Positions 51,763 to 62,100 of a stretch of DNA of 64,000 bases are shown here, piece after piece (the first letter of the stretch is position 1; every line of letters starts with the position of its first letter). The position numbers and the translations under genes were made by a program. Location of the stretch: positions 1 through 64,000 of the forward strand of contig NZ_CP109462.1 of assembly GCF_036227565.1 (NCBI RefSeq). The letters run 5' to 3'. The notes under the pieces are model-generated. The model was not told where the DNA came from, did not search any database, and was given only the letters and a program-made list of their open reading frames with translations. The DNA is from Streptomyces sp. NBC_01454. GTDB taxonomy: Bacteria > Actinomycetota > Actinomycetes > Streptomycetales > Streptomycetaceae.

Positions 51763-53646
51763 TTGTCTCGCGCTCAGCCCGCCTCGTACCAGTCCATCTC
51801 CGTGTCCCCTCCTCCGGTCATGATCGACAGCAGGGGCACCGTGGACCGAGACGATGCAATCGCCGTTCGTCCCCTCGACGACGGCTGGGAACTCATGGTG
51901 TACGTCGCTGATGTCGCCTCCGGCGTTGCGCTGGGAAGCGCGGCCGACCAGGAGGCGTTCCGGCGCAGGGAGTCGGCATACGGCGGATGGCGGGGGACGG
52001 CAAAGATGCTGCCCCGTCCCGTGGAGGATCGGCTGACGCTGGCCGAGGATCGCCCGTGCGCCACCATGAGGGTGCGCCTGGAGGTGACCAGTGAAGGAAT
52101 CGTGCGACACACCGATGTCGCGCGGGCGGCGATGAGCGGGGCCGTGGCCGTCCATCACCAGGAAGTCGCCGCCGCCACCAGGGATCCGGAGCATCCCCTT
52201 CACAGCGGACTGCGAGAGGCCGCCGCCTTGAGTGAGGTTCTGCTCGCTCGCCGTCGAGACCAAGGCGCCCTCGCTCTGTATGACCTCCTCAGTGGCTGGG
52301 CGACCGACGAGGACGGCGCCGTGGTCCGTCTTGCGGCCTTCGAACGCAACATCGGCTACAAGGTCGTCCAGGAGTGCATGATCGCCGCGAACACGGCACT
52401 CGCTGCGTGGGCGGCGGAGCGCGATCTGCCGGTCCTGTTCCGCAATCACTCGGCCGCCAGGGTTTCCCCGCCTCGAAGTGAGCTCCTGGAGGACCTCGAC
52501 CTCGCCTTCGCCGACGGCTCTCCGGCGCGTCTGGAAGCGCTGCAACGGCGGACCCTCATGACCATGAAAGCAGCCGAGTACGCGCCATACATGGGTGGCC
52601 ACTGGGGTCTGAACCTTCCCGGCTACGTTCACGCCACGTCCCCACTGCGTCGGTACGCCGACTTGGTCGCGCAACGGATCATCTTCAGCCACCTCGACAA
52701 CAGCGCCTCCCCATACGGGGAGGACGAACTCTCCAGCGTCGCAGGGGCACTGAACGATGGCGCGCGTGCGGACCGCCAGGCCCAGCAGGACTCGTTCAAG
52801 TCGTCGGCACACACTCGCGCACGGCGGGCAGCGGCGGCGGCCGCGGCCGACTACTCCGCGCTCGACAGCAAGGCCTTCCACGCGGTTCTCAAGCGCGGCT
52901 GCAAGGACAACATCGCGGGCCCCTCGCTCGTCGAGGAGACCGGCCGGCGCGCCGCCGCCCAGCAGCTCACCTCGCTCGAACTTCAACTGGTTCTGCTCGT
53001 CGCCGACGGGACGGGCTGGGGAGTTGCCCGCGCCGCCTGCTTGGCGGCGATCGCGGCGGCGCCGGAGACGGCCATCTCCGTGCTCTCTGTGCACGCCCAG
53101 GTCAACGACCTGCCGCTACCGCAATTCGCGGACCGCAGCACAGGCCAGGCACCTCACACCGTCTTCAGCGCGCAGGCTTCGTGGACCGCCGCAGACGGTG
53201 AAATCCGCGGGAGCACGCGCTCGGCGTCGGCCAAGAAAGCAGCCAGGCACCAGGCCGCTGTCAGTCTGCTCGCCCGCCTCGCCGAGTTGCCCGATCCTTC
53301 AAAGGATCTTGCGGAACCTGCACCCGAAGACTTGAACGCGACGAAGGGTTCCGCGCCGACGGTTACTGACGTCAGGTCACCCCTGTCGGTGCTCAACGAG
53401 TACGCACAGATCCGTGTCATCAGCGGCCTGGAGTACTCCGTGACCGGAGAGGGCCCCGATCACCTCCCCACCTTCACCTGCACGGCGCGCGCGTTTTGCG
53501 AGGGCCGATCTCTCGCTGGTGAATCCTCGGCGGCTTCGAAGGCTGCGGCGAAGAATGCGGCCGCCGACAGTCTGCTGGCGCAGGTCCACGAAGTACGGGC
53601 GAGCGCGACGGCAGGCACCTCCGTGAACGGCCAGAGCCATCGATGA
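51763..53646 (+). CDS. RNB-family ribonuclease with C-terminal dsRNA-binding-like domains
   Basis: 627 residues from TTG 51763, chosen for AAGGA 7 bp upstream. The RNB exonuclease domain has its metal motif in MIDSRGTVDRDDAIAVRPLD, then WELMVYVADVASGV, and RNHSAARVSPPR ... NLPGYVHATSPLRRYADLVA near the active site. RNase II/R enzymes normally have cold-shock and S1 domains around RNB; here neither is seen. Instead the C-terminus has LSVLNEYAQIRVISGLEYSV ... SKAAAKNAAADSLLAQV, a good match to a double-stranded RNA-binding domain, preceded by a similar but weaker segment (TRSASAKKAARHQAAVSLLA). Likely a 3'-5' exoribonuclease tuned to structured or double-stranded RNA. Confidence 0.82.
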   Translation: MSRAQPASYQSISVSPPPVMIDSRGTVDRDDAIAVRPLDDGWELMVYVADVASGVALGSAADQEAFRRRESAYGGWRGTAKMLPRPVEDRLTLAEDRPCATMRVRLEVTSEGIVRHTDVARAAMSGAVAVHHQEVAAATRDPEHPLHSGLREAAALSEVLLARRRDQGALALYDLLSGWATDEDGAVVRLAAFERNIGYKVVQECMIAANTALAAWAAERDLPVLFRNHSAARVSPPRSELLEDLDLAFADGSPARLEALQRRTLMTMKAAEYAPYMGGHWGLNLPGYVHATSPLRRYADLVAQRIIFSHLDNSASPYGEDELSSVAGALNDGARADRQAQQDSFKSSAHTRARRAAAAAAADYSALDSKAFHAVLKRGCKDNIAGPSLVEETGRRAAAQQLTSLELQLVLLVADGTGWGVARAACLAAIAAAPETAISVLSVHAQVNDLPLPQFADRSTGQAPHTVFSAQASWTAADGEIRGSTRSASAKKAARHQAAVSLLARLAELPDPSKDLAEPAPEDLNATKGSAPTVTDVRSPLSVLNEYAQIRVISGLEYSVTGEGPDHLPTFTCTARAFCEGRSLAGESSAASKAAAKNAAADSLLAQVHEVRASATAGTSVNGQSHR

Positions 53647-53784
53647 CGTCCGCGGGGTCCGTAGGCGGTCGGGCTGCGCCGCGAGGTCGCGCGCCGGTGC
53701 GGGGGCGGTGTCGCCGGGACTCGGCAGCCGGGCGGGGTACCAGGCCGACTGTGCCGGTGCCCCACGGCTTTGCCGTCCTACCGT

Positions 53785-54342
53785 TCAGCGCGCCGAGTCG
53801 GTGGTCCGGTCTTCGCCTTGTGCTTGTGTGAACGCGTTCAGCATCGCCACGCGCGTGCGTTCCCGGGCAGCCGTACGGCGAGGAGAGGAGGCGTCCGCCT
53901 GCCACTGGGCATAGTCCAGCACCCGCTGGTCGAACCAGTGTCGCCGAGCCTCAGCTACCTGAAGGGACGGAGCCGTACGGATTGCTGTCTCAGCAACGTC
54001 CGCATCGGGCGGGTCGAGCGCGTACTCCAACTCCACGCGGGCCAGGGCTTCCTGGCCGGCCGTTGTGCCCTGAAGCCACAGCACCAGACCGGGATCCTCG
54101 GCGAACTGCAGCCGGAGCCGCTCGCGACCGGCCGCGGACTCCGTCATGCTTAGGTACCTGCCCGGATCCGATCCGGAATGCAAGTGGGCGGAGGCCTCCG
54201 GGCTCTCGCGCACGATCCGGACCGCGTGCTCGAGCACAGCGGCCGTCCGCATGACGGAGGCTGAGTCCGGGTCGTACGGCCGCGGGCCCGGATCACCGGG
54301 CTCCCACGCTCTGGATGCCGCTATCTGCTCTTCGATGTCCAC
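53785..54342 (-). CDS. Hypothetical protein
   Basis: 185 residues from GTG 54342, after GGGAGC. Largely helical, with repeated Arg/Ala/Glu helices (VMRTAAVLEHAVRIVRESPE; TAGQEALARVELEYALDPPD; AARERTRVAMLNAFTQAQGE). Not recognised. Convergent with the RNB ribonuclease gene. Confidence 0.5.
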   Translation of the reverse strand: MDIEEQIAASRAWEPGDPGPRPYDPDSASVMRTAAVLEHAVRIVRESPEASAHLHSGSDPGRYLSMTESAAGRERLRLQFAEDPGLVLWLQGTTAGQEALARVELEYALDPPDADVAETAIRTAPSLQVAEARRHWFDQRVLDYAQWQADASSPRRTAARERTRVAMLNAFTQAQGEDRTTDSAR

Positions 54343-54387
54343 CGTGCTCCCACTCCGCACCCCTTGTGACCAGGTATTCAGCGTAGT

Positions 54388-54747
54388 TCACGCGGTGTGC
54401 AGTTGGCCGAGCGGCCGTCCCTGGTCAGCCCGCGCGACGACGAGCGCCGCGAGGTCGTTCTCGTCGTGGAAGACGGGCCCCTGCCACGACGGCGGAGCCG
54501 CGACGGCTTCGAGTCGAACCTCGGTGCCGAACCTGCTGGCCGAGTCGTAGAGCTGCTGCAGGACTTCCAGCGCCCGGACATCGACCTCACCGATGAATGC
54601 CGTCCAGATGCGGGTGGCCGGATCGAACCCGGCCACGGAGCGGAGCAACTGCCGCTGCTGCTCGAAGCTCTCGGGGTCCTGGGGGGCGGAGGTGGCGGAG
54701 ACCCGCAGCAGCCAGGCCGTGCGGGCGGTCTGAGGTATCGAGGTCAT
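54388..54747 (-). CDS. Hypothetical protein
   Basis: 119 residues from ATG 54747; an earlier ATG adds ten residues. The sequence (TAWLLRVSATSAPQDPESFE; WTAFIGEVDVRALEVLQQLY) suggests a small alpha/beta fold. Not recognised. Just upstream of the preceding leftward hypothetical gene and possibly in one transcript with it. Confidence 0.45.
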   Translation of the reverse strand: MTSIPQTARTAWLLRVSATSAPQDPESFEQQRQLLRSVAGFDPATRIWTAFIGEVDVRALEVLQQLYDSASRFGTEVRLEAVAAPPSWQGPVFHDENDLAALVVARADQGRPLGQLHTA

Positions 54748-54835
54748 GCCGATGACCGTAGCCGTGGCCACTGACATCGCGTCCGGCCCGGGGCGAGGGC
54801 GCGGCGGCGGACAGTGTGCAGGGTTCTCGGCTTGG

Positions 54836-54893
54836 CTACCGGCGTTGTTGGTCGACCAGGTCGGTGTAGCGGTCGTACCGGGCATCGGTGGTC
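54836..54893 (-). pseudogene. C-terminal scrap of a PLD-nuclease gene homologous to the one at 57.7 kb
   Basis: The last 15 codons (ARYDRYTDLVDQQRR, stop) match the end of the intact PLD gene (AQYDRYTDLIDQQRR). At DNA level about 50 of 58 positions agree between 54835-54892 and 57713-57770. Upstream the similarity ends and no PLD motif follows. It is the remnant of a second copy, or the footprint of recombination at this locus. Confidence 0.7.
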
Positions 54894-55023
54894 TGGCGGC
54901 AGTCGGTCGGCGATCGGACAACGCGTACGCCCCAGGACCGACGGGCCCCGGAGGGCGCGGCAAACTCGGCGAGGCAGCCGGGTGTCGTCCGCGTCGCCGA
55001 CGGCCAGGAGCAAGCGGGCGGAG

Positions 55024-55977
55024 TCAGTCCCCCTCGGCTTGATGCCACAGCACGCCCGTCTTCACCTGCCCGATCAGATAACGGATGCCCTGGTTATCGT
55101 CGGGGTTGGTCCACAGGCTGTCGCCGAAGACCGCAGCCGCCTTCGCCGTCTCGCCCAGCCGCCACCACGTCAGCCCGAGGCCCTGCAATGCCCGGTGGAA
55201 GGGGCGGTTGTTCAACTCTCCCCAGGCCAGGACCCCGGTGAAAGCCGGTGGCAGCGACAACTCGGCGACGGCTACGGCCGTCTGGTAGTAGCCCAGGGCC
55301 TCCGACAATGCGGAATCGTCGGCGTCGGCGCGCTCGAACGCCTCGCTGCCCAGGTGCGCCCAGCAGTCGATCTGCCGCGGGTCTTCACGGACCGCAGCAC
55401 CCAGCGCCGCGCGGTAGGCGGCGCCGTCGCCCGTACGGTCGCGCAGGCTGAGCGCGCGGTCGACGGGCGGCTCATCTTCTCCGACGTACGGGTCGGGCAT
55501 CTGGTAGAACGGCCGCGGGCCGGCCTCGCGCACCTTGCGCCACCAGGCCCAGTCCGGCTTGCCGCCGCGATCGGGGGCGGCTGAAGGTCGGGCCCCCCAA
55601 CCCCGCTCCGACCGCGGGTCGTAGTTCTCGCCGTCGAAGGCCGGACACACCGGGGTGATCCCGCGATCATGGATGCGCTCAAGGATGCGGCGGGTGTCTC
55701 CGCGCTGGTAGTGGTCGGTGATCTCGGACAGGTACACGTACCGCTGGTCAGGGCATTCCTGCCGGGGTGCGGGCAGGACACGGCGAAGTCCGTCGAGCAG
55801 TTCGGACAACACTTCCTCGGCCTGCTCGTCGGTCAGTGGCCACGACAGCCCGAACGCGCGCGGCACGTCGTGGACGGGATACCAGAGCGAGTCCCTTTCC
55901 AGCCCGCTGCGCTCGGCCAGCATCGTGCGCAGGCTGTCCTCGGCCACCAAAGCAGCAGTTACCACGCGGATTCCCAC
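55024..55977 (-). CDS. Hypothetical protein with TPR-like C-terminus
   Basis: 317 residues from GTG 55977. The N-terminal half has ERSGLERDSLWYPVHDVPRA and YVYLSEITDHYQRGDTRRIL; the C-terminal half looks like helical repeats (DCWAHLGSEAFERADADDSA; HRALQGLGLTWWRLGETAKA). Not recognised. TPR-type proteins of this kind often mediate protein contacts. No operon partner is clear. Confidence 0.55.
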   Translation of the reverse strand: MGIRVVTAALVAEDSLRTMLAERSGLERDSLWYPVHDVPRAFGLSWPLTDEQAEEVLSELLDGLRRVLPAPRQECPDQRYVYLSEITDHYQRGDTRRILERIHDRGITPVCPAFDGENYDPRSERGWGARPSAAPDRGGKPDWAWWRKVREAGPRPFYQMPDPYVGEDEPPVDRALSLRDRTGDGAAYRAALGAAVREDPRQIDCWAHLGSEAFERADADDSALSEALGYYQTAVAVAELSLPPAFTGVLAWGELNNRPFHRALQGLGLTWWRLGETAKAAAVFGDSLWTNPDDNQGIRYLIGQVKTGVLWHQAEGD

Positions 55978-56158
55978 CCTCCCCCACCGTCCTGTGCGCC
56001 AGCGGGCACAGCTCCGACAGGAGCCTACCCACCGCCCTCCACCGGCGTCCTTCCCCCGGAAGGGTGACGACGACCTGGACGCCCGAGTCCGTGCTCAGGT
56101 GGTCTACACGCCGTTGGGTGCACCGAGCAGCATGATTGTCTCGGAAGGCGTCCACTCT

Positions 56159-56665
56159 CTACGGCGCAAACAGGTGGTGGTTCATCACTTCGCATACCTC
56201 GTCGCCGCTGATCCGCCCTGCGGCGGCGAGCCGCCCGGCCACGTCCAGTACCGCCGACCAGTGCCGGGCCAGATGTGCATCAGCCTCCTGGGCTGCCGCG
56301 TGCCGGGCCCGCCAGTCGAAGCCCAAGGACCGCAGTGCCGCGTGGTCATGCAGCGCTGCGTTGCGCGTCGCCCTGCCTCGCATCGCGGTCCACAGCCTCT
56401 GCTCGTGCAGCCACCGCATCTGCGCCAACTCACCGCCGGGCAGGTAAACCAGCTGCGTGCGGATGTCACCCCAACTCACCTCGGTGTAGGCGTCGGTGAG
56501 GGCACCGGGGTGGATCGTGAGCACGGTCTCGCCCATCCAGAAATCCCCGGTCGCCGCGCCTGCCACCGCATGCCCTGCCTCGTGCACGGCCGTGAACAAC
56601 AAGTACTGGCGGTCGTCGAAAGCCAGGCAGTCACGGATACGCAGCCGCGCCAACTCCGTGGTCAT
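56159..56665 (-). CDS. Small HEAGH-motif putative zinc metallopeptidase
   Basis: 168 residues from ATG 56665. LLFTAVHEAGHAVAGAATGD has the HExxH zinc motif in the form typical of M41/FtsH-like and M50-like domains; a possible third ligand is in DEVCEVMNHHLF or the Glu/Asp-rich helix before it. No transmembrane segment and no AAA domain. Likely a soluble stand-alone protease-like domain; activity unproven. Confidence 0.65.
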   Translation of the reverse strand: MTTELARLRIRDCLAFDDRQYLLFTAVHEAGHAVAGAATGDFWMGETVLTIHPGALTDAYTEVSWGDIRTQLVYLPGGELAQMRWLHEQRLWTAMRGRATRNAALHDHAALRSLGFDWRARHAAAQEADAHLARHWSAVLDVAGRLAAAGRISGDEVCEVMNHHLFAP

Positions 56666-56907
56666 GCGCTGACCTTACGCACGCAGACCACCCTCCAGCC
56701 ACGGCCCTCCGGCTTCGCTCGCCGGAGGAAATTCTGTACATCGTTCAGAGTTCTACGGACCGGGGCCAGCCCGCCGCGGGGGCGTTGGTCAGCGTGGCAC
56801 GGTGAACGGTTGAGCCGGGGAAATGGGGCACTGGTAGGCGGTGGGAAGGCCGTGCCGTATCGGCAAGCTCCTGGCGGCTGAAGGTACACCTCGTCCGAGC
56901 CAGATCG

Positions 56908-57558
56908 TCAGCGCAGGGCCGCGTCGAGCACGTCGGCGAAGTCTTCCCCGGCCAGGTCGGCCCATGCGGTGAGGGTGCCGGCCAGTGCCAGCGCGCTGCC
57001 GTACAGGACGTGCTGGCCTCCTTGGCGAGCGATCACCTTCATCAGCGCCGAGTGCGCGCGGGCCTTGGTGGCCAGTCCCAGCAGGTCCTGGCCGGCCTGC
57101 TCTCCGGTCCAGTGCCCTCGGGGAAGGCGGGCACGCGCGGCGAGCTGGGGCGGCACCGGGGAATCGCGACCGCCGAGCCACTGGTCGAGGAGTGCGACGG
57201 CGACGCCGATGCATCCCGCGACGCTCGCGGCCTCGGGGTCGGCCGGCTTGGGTTCGACCGCGTCGAGAGACGCGCGGGCGCGCTCGTCATTTCCGTCGTG
57301 CAGGTCGGTCACCGTTCGTGCGAGTACGGTCAGCGCAGCCTCGCGGGCTTTCCCCTCCGGTGTGTGCAGTGCCATGTTCCGCCGCTGGACCGCACGGTCC
57401 ATCGCCTGCTGCAGCTGCTCCATCGGCACGGTGTCGCCCTCGTGCACTCCCTCCTCGGCGAGGAACGGCCGCACTTCGAGCCACAGCTCGTCCGCAAGGC
57501 CGGGGTTGCGGACGACGGTCGGAGGACTGGCGGGGGGTTCGGGCTGGCTGAGCCTCAT
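56908..57558 (-). CDS. Helical hypothetical protein
   Basis: 216 residues from ATG 57558. Mostly helical (VPMEQLQQAMDRAVQRRNMA; EAALTVLARTVTDLHDGNDE; GEQAGQDLLGLATKARAHSA). Not recognised. It lies on the same strand about 140 bp downstream of the PLD nuclease gene, so it may be a third component of that unit or simply adjacent. Confidence 0.5.
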   Translation of the reverse strand: MRLSQPEPPASPPTVVRNPGLADELWLEVRPFLAEEGVHEGDTVPMEQLQQAMDRAVQRRNMALHTPEGKAREAALTVLARTVTDLHDGNDERARASLDAVEPKPADPEAASVAGCIGVAVALLDQWLGGRDSPVPPQLAARARLPRGHWTGEQAGQDLLGLATKARAHSALMKVIARQGGQHVLYGSALALAGTLTAWADLAGEDFADVLDAALR

Positions 57559-57695
57559 ACGTGTCACCCCGTCATGCTGGCAGACCTGGACTGCGGCTGT
57601 GGCGTGCTTACCCGTATGGGCGGTGCAGGGGTCTGCACTATTTCGGCACGCCCAAACGCCCGGCCGCCGACCCGTGCCGTCTCCTCCGTCCGGAG

Positions 57696-59105
57696 TCACT
57701 CTGTCGTCAACCGGCGTTGTTGGTCGATCAGGTCGGTGTAGCGGTCGTACTGGGCGTCGGCGACCTGGCGGTTGCGTACGAGGCTTCCTTCCTCCATGCG
57801 GTACGTGCGGTCGGGATCGCCCCGGAAGGAGAGCCAGTTGAAGCTGGTGGTGACCCAGACGTCGTCGTAGACGAGAACCTTGGCGTGCGTGCTCTTGAGT
57901 CGGGTGAAGGTGAACTTGGCGGGATACCGGGCGGCGAGGTTGCCGAGTTTCCGTACGGCCGCCTGGTCGGTCCTGGTGTCGTTCTCCTCGTACCCGTAGG
58001 CGATGTGGACGGGCACACCGCGGGCGAGGCGGCTCTCCAGCTTTCCGAGGAATTCCGTGGTGATGATCGCGTTCTTGATCCACGGCGAGATGATCAGCAG
58101 CCTGCGGTGAGCCTGGGTGAGGGCCTCGTCGAGCAGCTCGGGGTGTTCGAAGACGCCGATGGCCCGGATCTCGTCCTGCAGCAGCTCGGGGCCGGCCGGC
58201 GCGACCGGAGTGGGGGACGCGGAGCCGACTTGAAGTGCGGCCTGTTCGGCGCGCTGCTGGGTGACCTCCGGGAGCGCGACGCGGGCCTTCTCCAGGTCGG
58301 GATCCAGGACAGGGCGGTCGGGAGCCGGCTCCACCTTGATGCCGAGGGAGGCGGCACCGCCGAGGCTGATCAAGGCGATCTCGTGGTGGTGGCTGAGCTC
58401 GCCGTCGACGACGACCCCGAGTTGGATGTCGGTGCGGTCCGGGTCGGCGTACACGAGGACCTTCGCCGGCATGACGCGGCGGGCCTTGGCCTGGCTGATG
58501 CCTCGTACCTGGAGGACTTCGCGGTCGGTGTTTCCTCGTTCGCGCAACAGGGCGTTGATGTCGGCGGCGGAGATGTCGCCGATCTCCACGAGTCCGGCGT
58601 GCGCGGCCGGCAGCATCAGGGTGTCGGTCTCTTCGGACTGTCCGCGGGGGATGACAGTGTGCCGGTCGTAGGGGCGCACCTTTCCCAGGAGCTGGTCGTA
58701 GACGACGGGCTGGTCGACGCGCACGGGGGTGATGGCCGCCATTTCGCGGGCGGTCTGTTCGCCGCGGGCGGTGAGGCGCAGGTTCCGGGTGCTGGACGGC
58801 TGGCCGGGGGCGGGCAGGGTGTAGGTGAGGTTGTCCGCGCTGAAGTGGTCGGCGACGGTCTGGCTGACCATGCGTTCGGGGAGTCCGAGCATGCCAGCGA
58901 TGGAGGCTTCGCTGGGGACCTTGTTGTTGACCAGGCGGAGGACGAACTCGTCGAGCAGGGCGAGGCGTTTGCGGTCCTGCGCCAGGACGTCCGCGGTGAT
59001 CAGGGCGACGGGCAGGGCGGCGTCGATGATGGCCACGAGCTCGAGACCGGGACGGGCGTTGTGGAAGCGGACGGCGAGGAGGCTGTCGAGACTAAAGGTA
59101 GGCAT
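57696..59105 (-). CDS. PLD-family nuclease, candidate Mokosh MkoB
   Basis: 469 residues; the start overlaps the kinase-helicase gene by 14 bp. The C-terminal third holds a phospholipase-D-type HxK motif (RLKSTHAKVLVYDDVWVTTS, then FNWLSFRGD) preceded by LTQAHRRLLIISPWIKNAII, as in PLD nucleases; a single HKD means it should act as a dimer. The N-terminal 300 residues include a winged-helix-like part (SEASIAGMLGLPERMVSQTV). In type I Mokosh, as I recall it, a kinase-helicase protein is paired with a PLD protein, matching this arrangement. A nuclease acting on RNA or DNA during phage infection is inferred. Confidence 0.8.
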   Translation of the reverse strand: MPTFSLDSLLAVRFHNARPGLELVAIIDAALPVALITADVLAQDRKRLALLDEFVLRLVNNKVPSEASIAGMLGLPERMVSQTVADHFSADNLTYTLPAPGQPSSTRNLRLTARGEQTAREMAAITPVRVDQPVVYDQLLGKVRPYDRHTVIPRGQSEETDTLMLPAAHAGLVEIGDISAADINALLRERGNTDREVLQVRGISQAKARRVMPAKVLVYADPDRTDIQLGVVVDGELSHHHEIALISLGGAASLGIKVEPAPDRPVLDPDLEKARVALPEVTQQRAEQAALQVGSASPTPVAPAGPELLQDEIRAIGVFEHPELLDEALTQAHRRLLIISPWIKNAIITTEFLGKLESRLARGVPVHIAYGYEENDTRTDQAAVRKLGNLAARYPAKFTFTRLKSTHAKVLVYDDVWVTTSFNWLSFRGDPDRTYRMEEGSLVRNRQVADAQYDRYTDLIDQQRRLTTE

Positions 59106-62100
59106 TGCGGATCTCGCACTCCTCGGGGTGGGCGCCCATGTAGTCGAGGACGTCTCGCAGGGCGCCGGGCTTGCTTCGGCAGAAGGCGGCGTCGCCGACC
59201 ACGATGAGGCCGAAGCGGGCGCGGGAGAGAGCGACGTTGATGCGGCGCCAGTAGGACTGGCCGAGGAATCCGAACTCGGAGCGGGCGTTGCTGCGGGTGA
59301 CCGAGAAAACGGCCAGGTCGCATTCGCGGCCCTGGACTGCGTCGACGGACAGGACCTCGGGGGTGAAGTGCTTGAGTTTGAGGGAGGCCAGTCGGCGGCC
59401 GAGTTCTTCGACCTGGCGTCCGTACGGGGCGATGACGAGGACTTCGAGGGGACGGCCGTCGGGGACCTTGATCATCTGCTTGTCGATGGCCTGGTCGATG
59501 ACTTCCAGGCGCCGGGCGGCGAGCTTGGACTCAAGCAGGTTGGAGATGCTGGTCTCGGCGGCGGTGCGCTCGGACTCGCGCCGGCCGGGCAGCAGACTGG
59601 TGTCGAGCCACAGGACGGGCTTGTTGATCTGGTCGTAGCCGGGCAGGGCGTGGTCGTTGGGGGAGAGCAGCTTCTCGTCGTAGAAGCAGGTGGAGATCAT
59701 GTTCCCGATGGCCGGGGTCATACGGTACTGCTCACGCAGCAGGTGCTTGACCGGGAAGTCGGTGTGGTTGGCCAGGTACTGGAAGAGCGTGGTCGACACC
59801 AGTTCGGGGATGAGCTGGTGGTCCGTCATGATCTGCTCGTCGCGCAGGAGGTCTTCGTCGATCGGCGGGAGCTGGTTGGTGTCGCCGACCAGGACCCATC
59901 GTTTGGCCTTGGCCAGAGGTACGAGCGCCTCGGTGGCGGTCGCCTTGGACGCCTCGTCGAAGATGCACACGTCGAACTCGAGGTCGCGGGCGGCTGGATG
60001 GCCGAGGAAGCCGAGGGCCGTTCCGCCGATGACCTGCCGAGTCCTCAGGAACGCGGTGATCAGGTGCTGGTCGGTGCCGATGCGCTGCAGCCATTCGCCC
60101 TGCAGGCGCAGCAGCCGCATGAGCTCCCGGCCGGGGCCGGCGGGACCCAAGAGGGCTTCGACCGCGTCGCGGGCGTCGAGGGTGCTGAGGTCCTCGCGCA
60201 GGGTGAGTTCACCGGCGAGCATGCGCTGCACCTCGGCGAACAGCTCGGCGCGCTGGTCCTGGAGCTGGTCGCGGCGGGCGCGGACGGTGACGACTTCTTC
60301 TCCGAGCTCGCGTGCGGAGGTGGTGCGGTCGGGGGCGGGCTGGCTGGCGAGGTCGGTGAGTTTGCGCTCGACGTGTTCGAGGTCGGCAGCGACAACGGCG
60401 AGCTCCTCCAAAAGCAGGGCTGCCTTCAGGTGACGTGCTTCCAGTCCGTTGTCGGAGGCGATGGCGTCGAGGTACTTCTCCGCACGGGCCCGCACACCCT
60501 GGGTCCAGCGCTTGACCTGCCGGTCCAGGAGGAGCGGCTGGGCGCTCTCGGCGACACGGGGGTCGTCGGGGCGGCCCAGACGCACGAGGCCCGTGATGCC
60601 GGCTTCCTCGATCCGCTTCAGGGCGTTGTCGATGGCGATGTGGGTCTGGCTGACGATGAGGATCCGGGCGTGGGCATTGCGTTTGAGGGTTTGTTCGACG
60701 ATCTCGGCGATGACGGTCGTCTTGCCGGTGCCCGGGGGCCCTTCCACCAGGAGCAGATCCTGCGAGCCCAGAGCGTGGGCGACGACGTCGCGTTTGCTCT
60801 TGTCGAGGTCTGCGCGGAACCAGGTGGTGACGTCGGTGGGCGGCTGGGAGGTGATGCTCGTCGGGTCGTCGATGATCTGCCGCAGGACCGGGTTGGCGGC
60901 CTGGCCGGCGGCGACGTTGGTCAGGGCGTCGCGTTGGCGGTTGATGGCGCTCTGGCTGGGGCCGAGGAAGGGCAGGAGCACGCCGCGGCCGGGCAGGGTG
61001 TTGTCAGGGCGTGCGAACCGGATAACCAGGGTGTCCTCGGTCTGCGCGGTCACCTCGCCGCGGTCGACGGGCCTGCTGTAGGGATAGGCGGCCACCGACC
61101 ACTCCTCGCCGACGAGCGAGGCGGTGGTGGGCATGGCCAGCCTGAAGACGCGGCTGCGGCCGTTGCCGTCGATGCGGTCGTAGTCCAGGGGCTGTCGTCC
61201 GCCGGCGGCGAGCTCTTCGCGCGCTTCGAGCAGGCGGCGCCAGCCGTCGAACAGGTCGCCCAGGTTGTGGGTCTCCCGGACCCGGGCTGCTGTCTCCCGC
61301 TCGTCGAGGTGTGCGTCGAGGCGTTGTAGAAGAAAGGTGAGCCCGTCGTATGCGGGATCCTCGCCGGGGTCGTCGAAGGTCCAGGTGAGGACCGGTCCGA
61401 TGAGCGCGGAACGCTCGCGCCGTTTGGCCATCCATTCGTCCGGGCGGGTCTCGGCAGAGATGATCACACAGCGGTCCGGGTTGCGTTCGTCGGAGACCAG
61501 TCGCAGGAAGCGGGTGCGCCCGAAGATGCGCAGCGTCGCTGTGTCGACCTCGCCGGTCTGCTGGTTGTATCCGTAGTCGGCGTGGACCGTGCCGGACAGG
61601 TCTGCCAGGACGGCCGCTCGGGCCTGGTCCCAGTCGGCTTCGCTGTCGGTGGGTGCGTCACCGAGGCTCTCGGCCGCGCGGCGGGTCATCTTCAGCCACA
61701 CGAAGTTCCTGCGCCGGGCCTGGCGGCTGCCGCAGATCCGTTCGGCCTCCAAGAGCCGGTGCTCGAGCACCGCGGCGTTGGCGGGGCGCTGCTTGGGGTC
61801 GTAGTCGATGCAGGTCCTGAGGATGGTGCGGAACTCGGTGTCGAGTGCCAGCTCGTCCAGGACCGGCAGGAGGTCTGGGTAGTCGGCTGCCTTGCCGCCG
61901 GACAGAACCTGGATCGCCAGGACGGCGTAGCTGTAGACGTCGCGTACGTAGGGGATCGCGTCGCCCTGTTCCGGCGGTGCGTACAGGGTAGAGCGGTACC
62001 CGGCGACGGTCTGGTCGGTGACGACGACCTTGGAGAGGATCTTGGCGATTCCGAAGTCGGCAAGCTTGACCACGCCGTCGTCGGTGACCAGGACGTTGCC

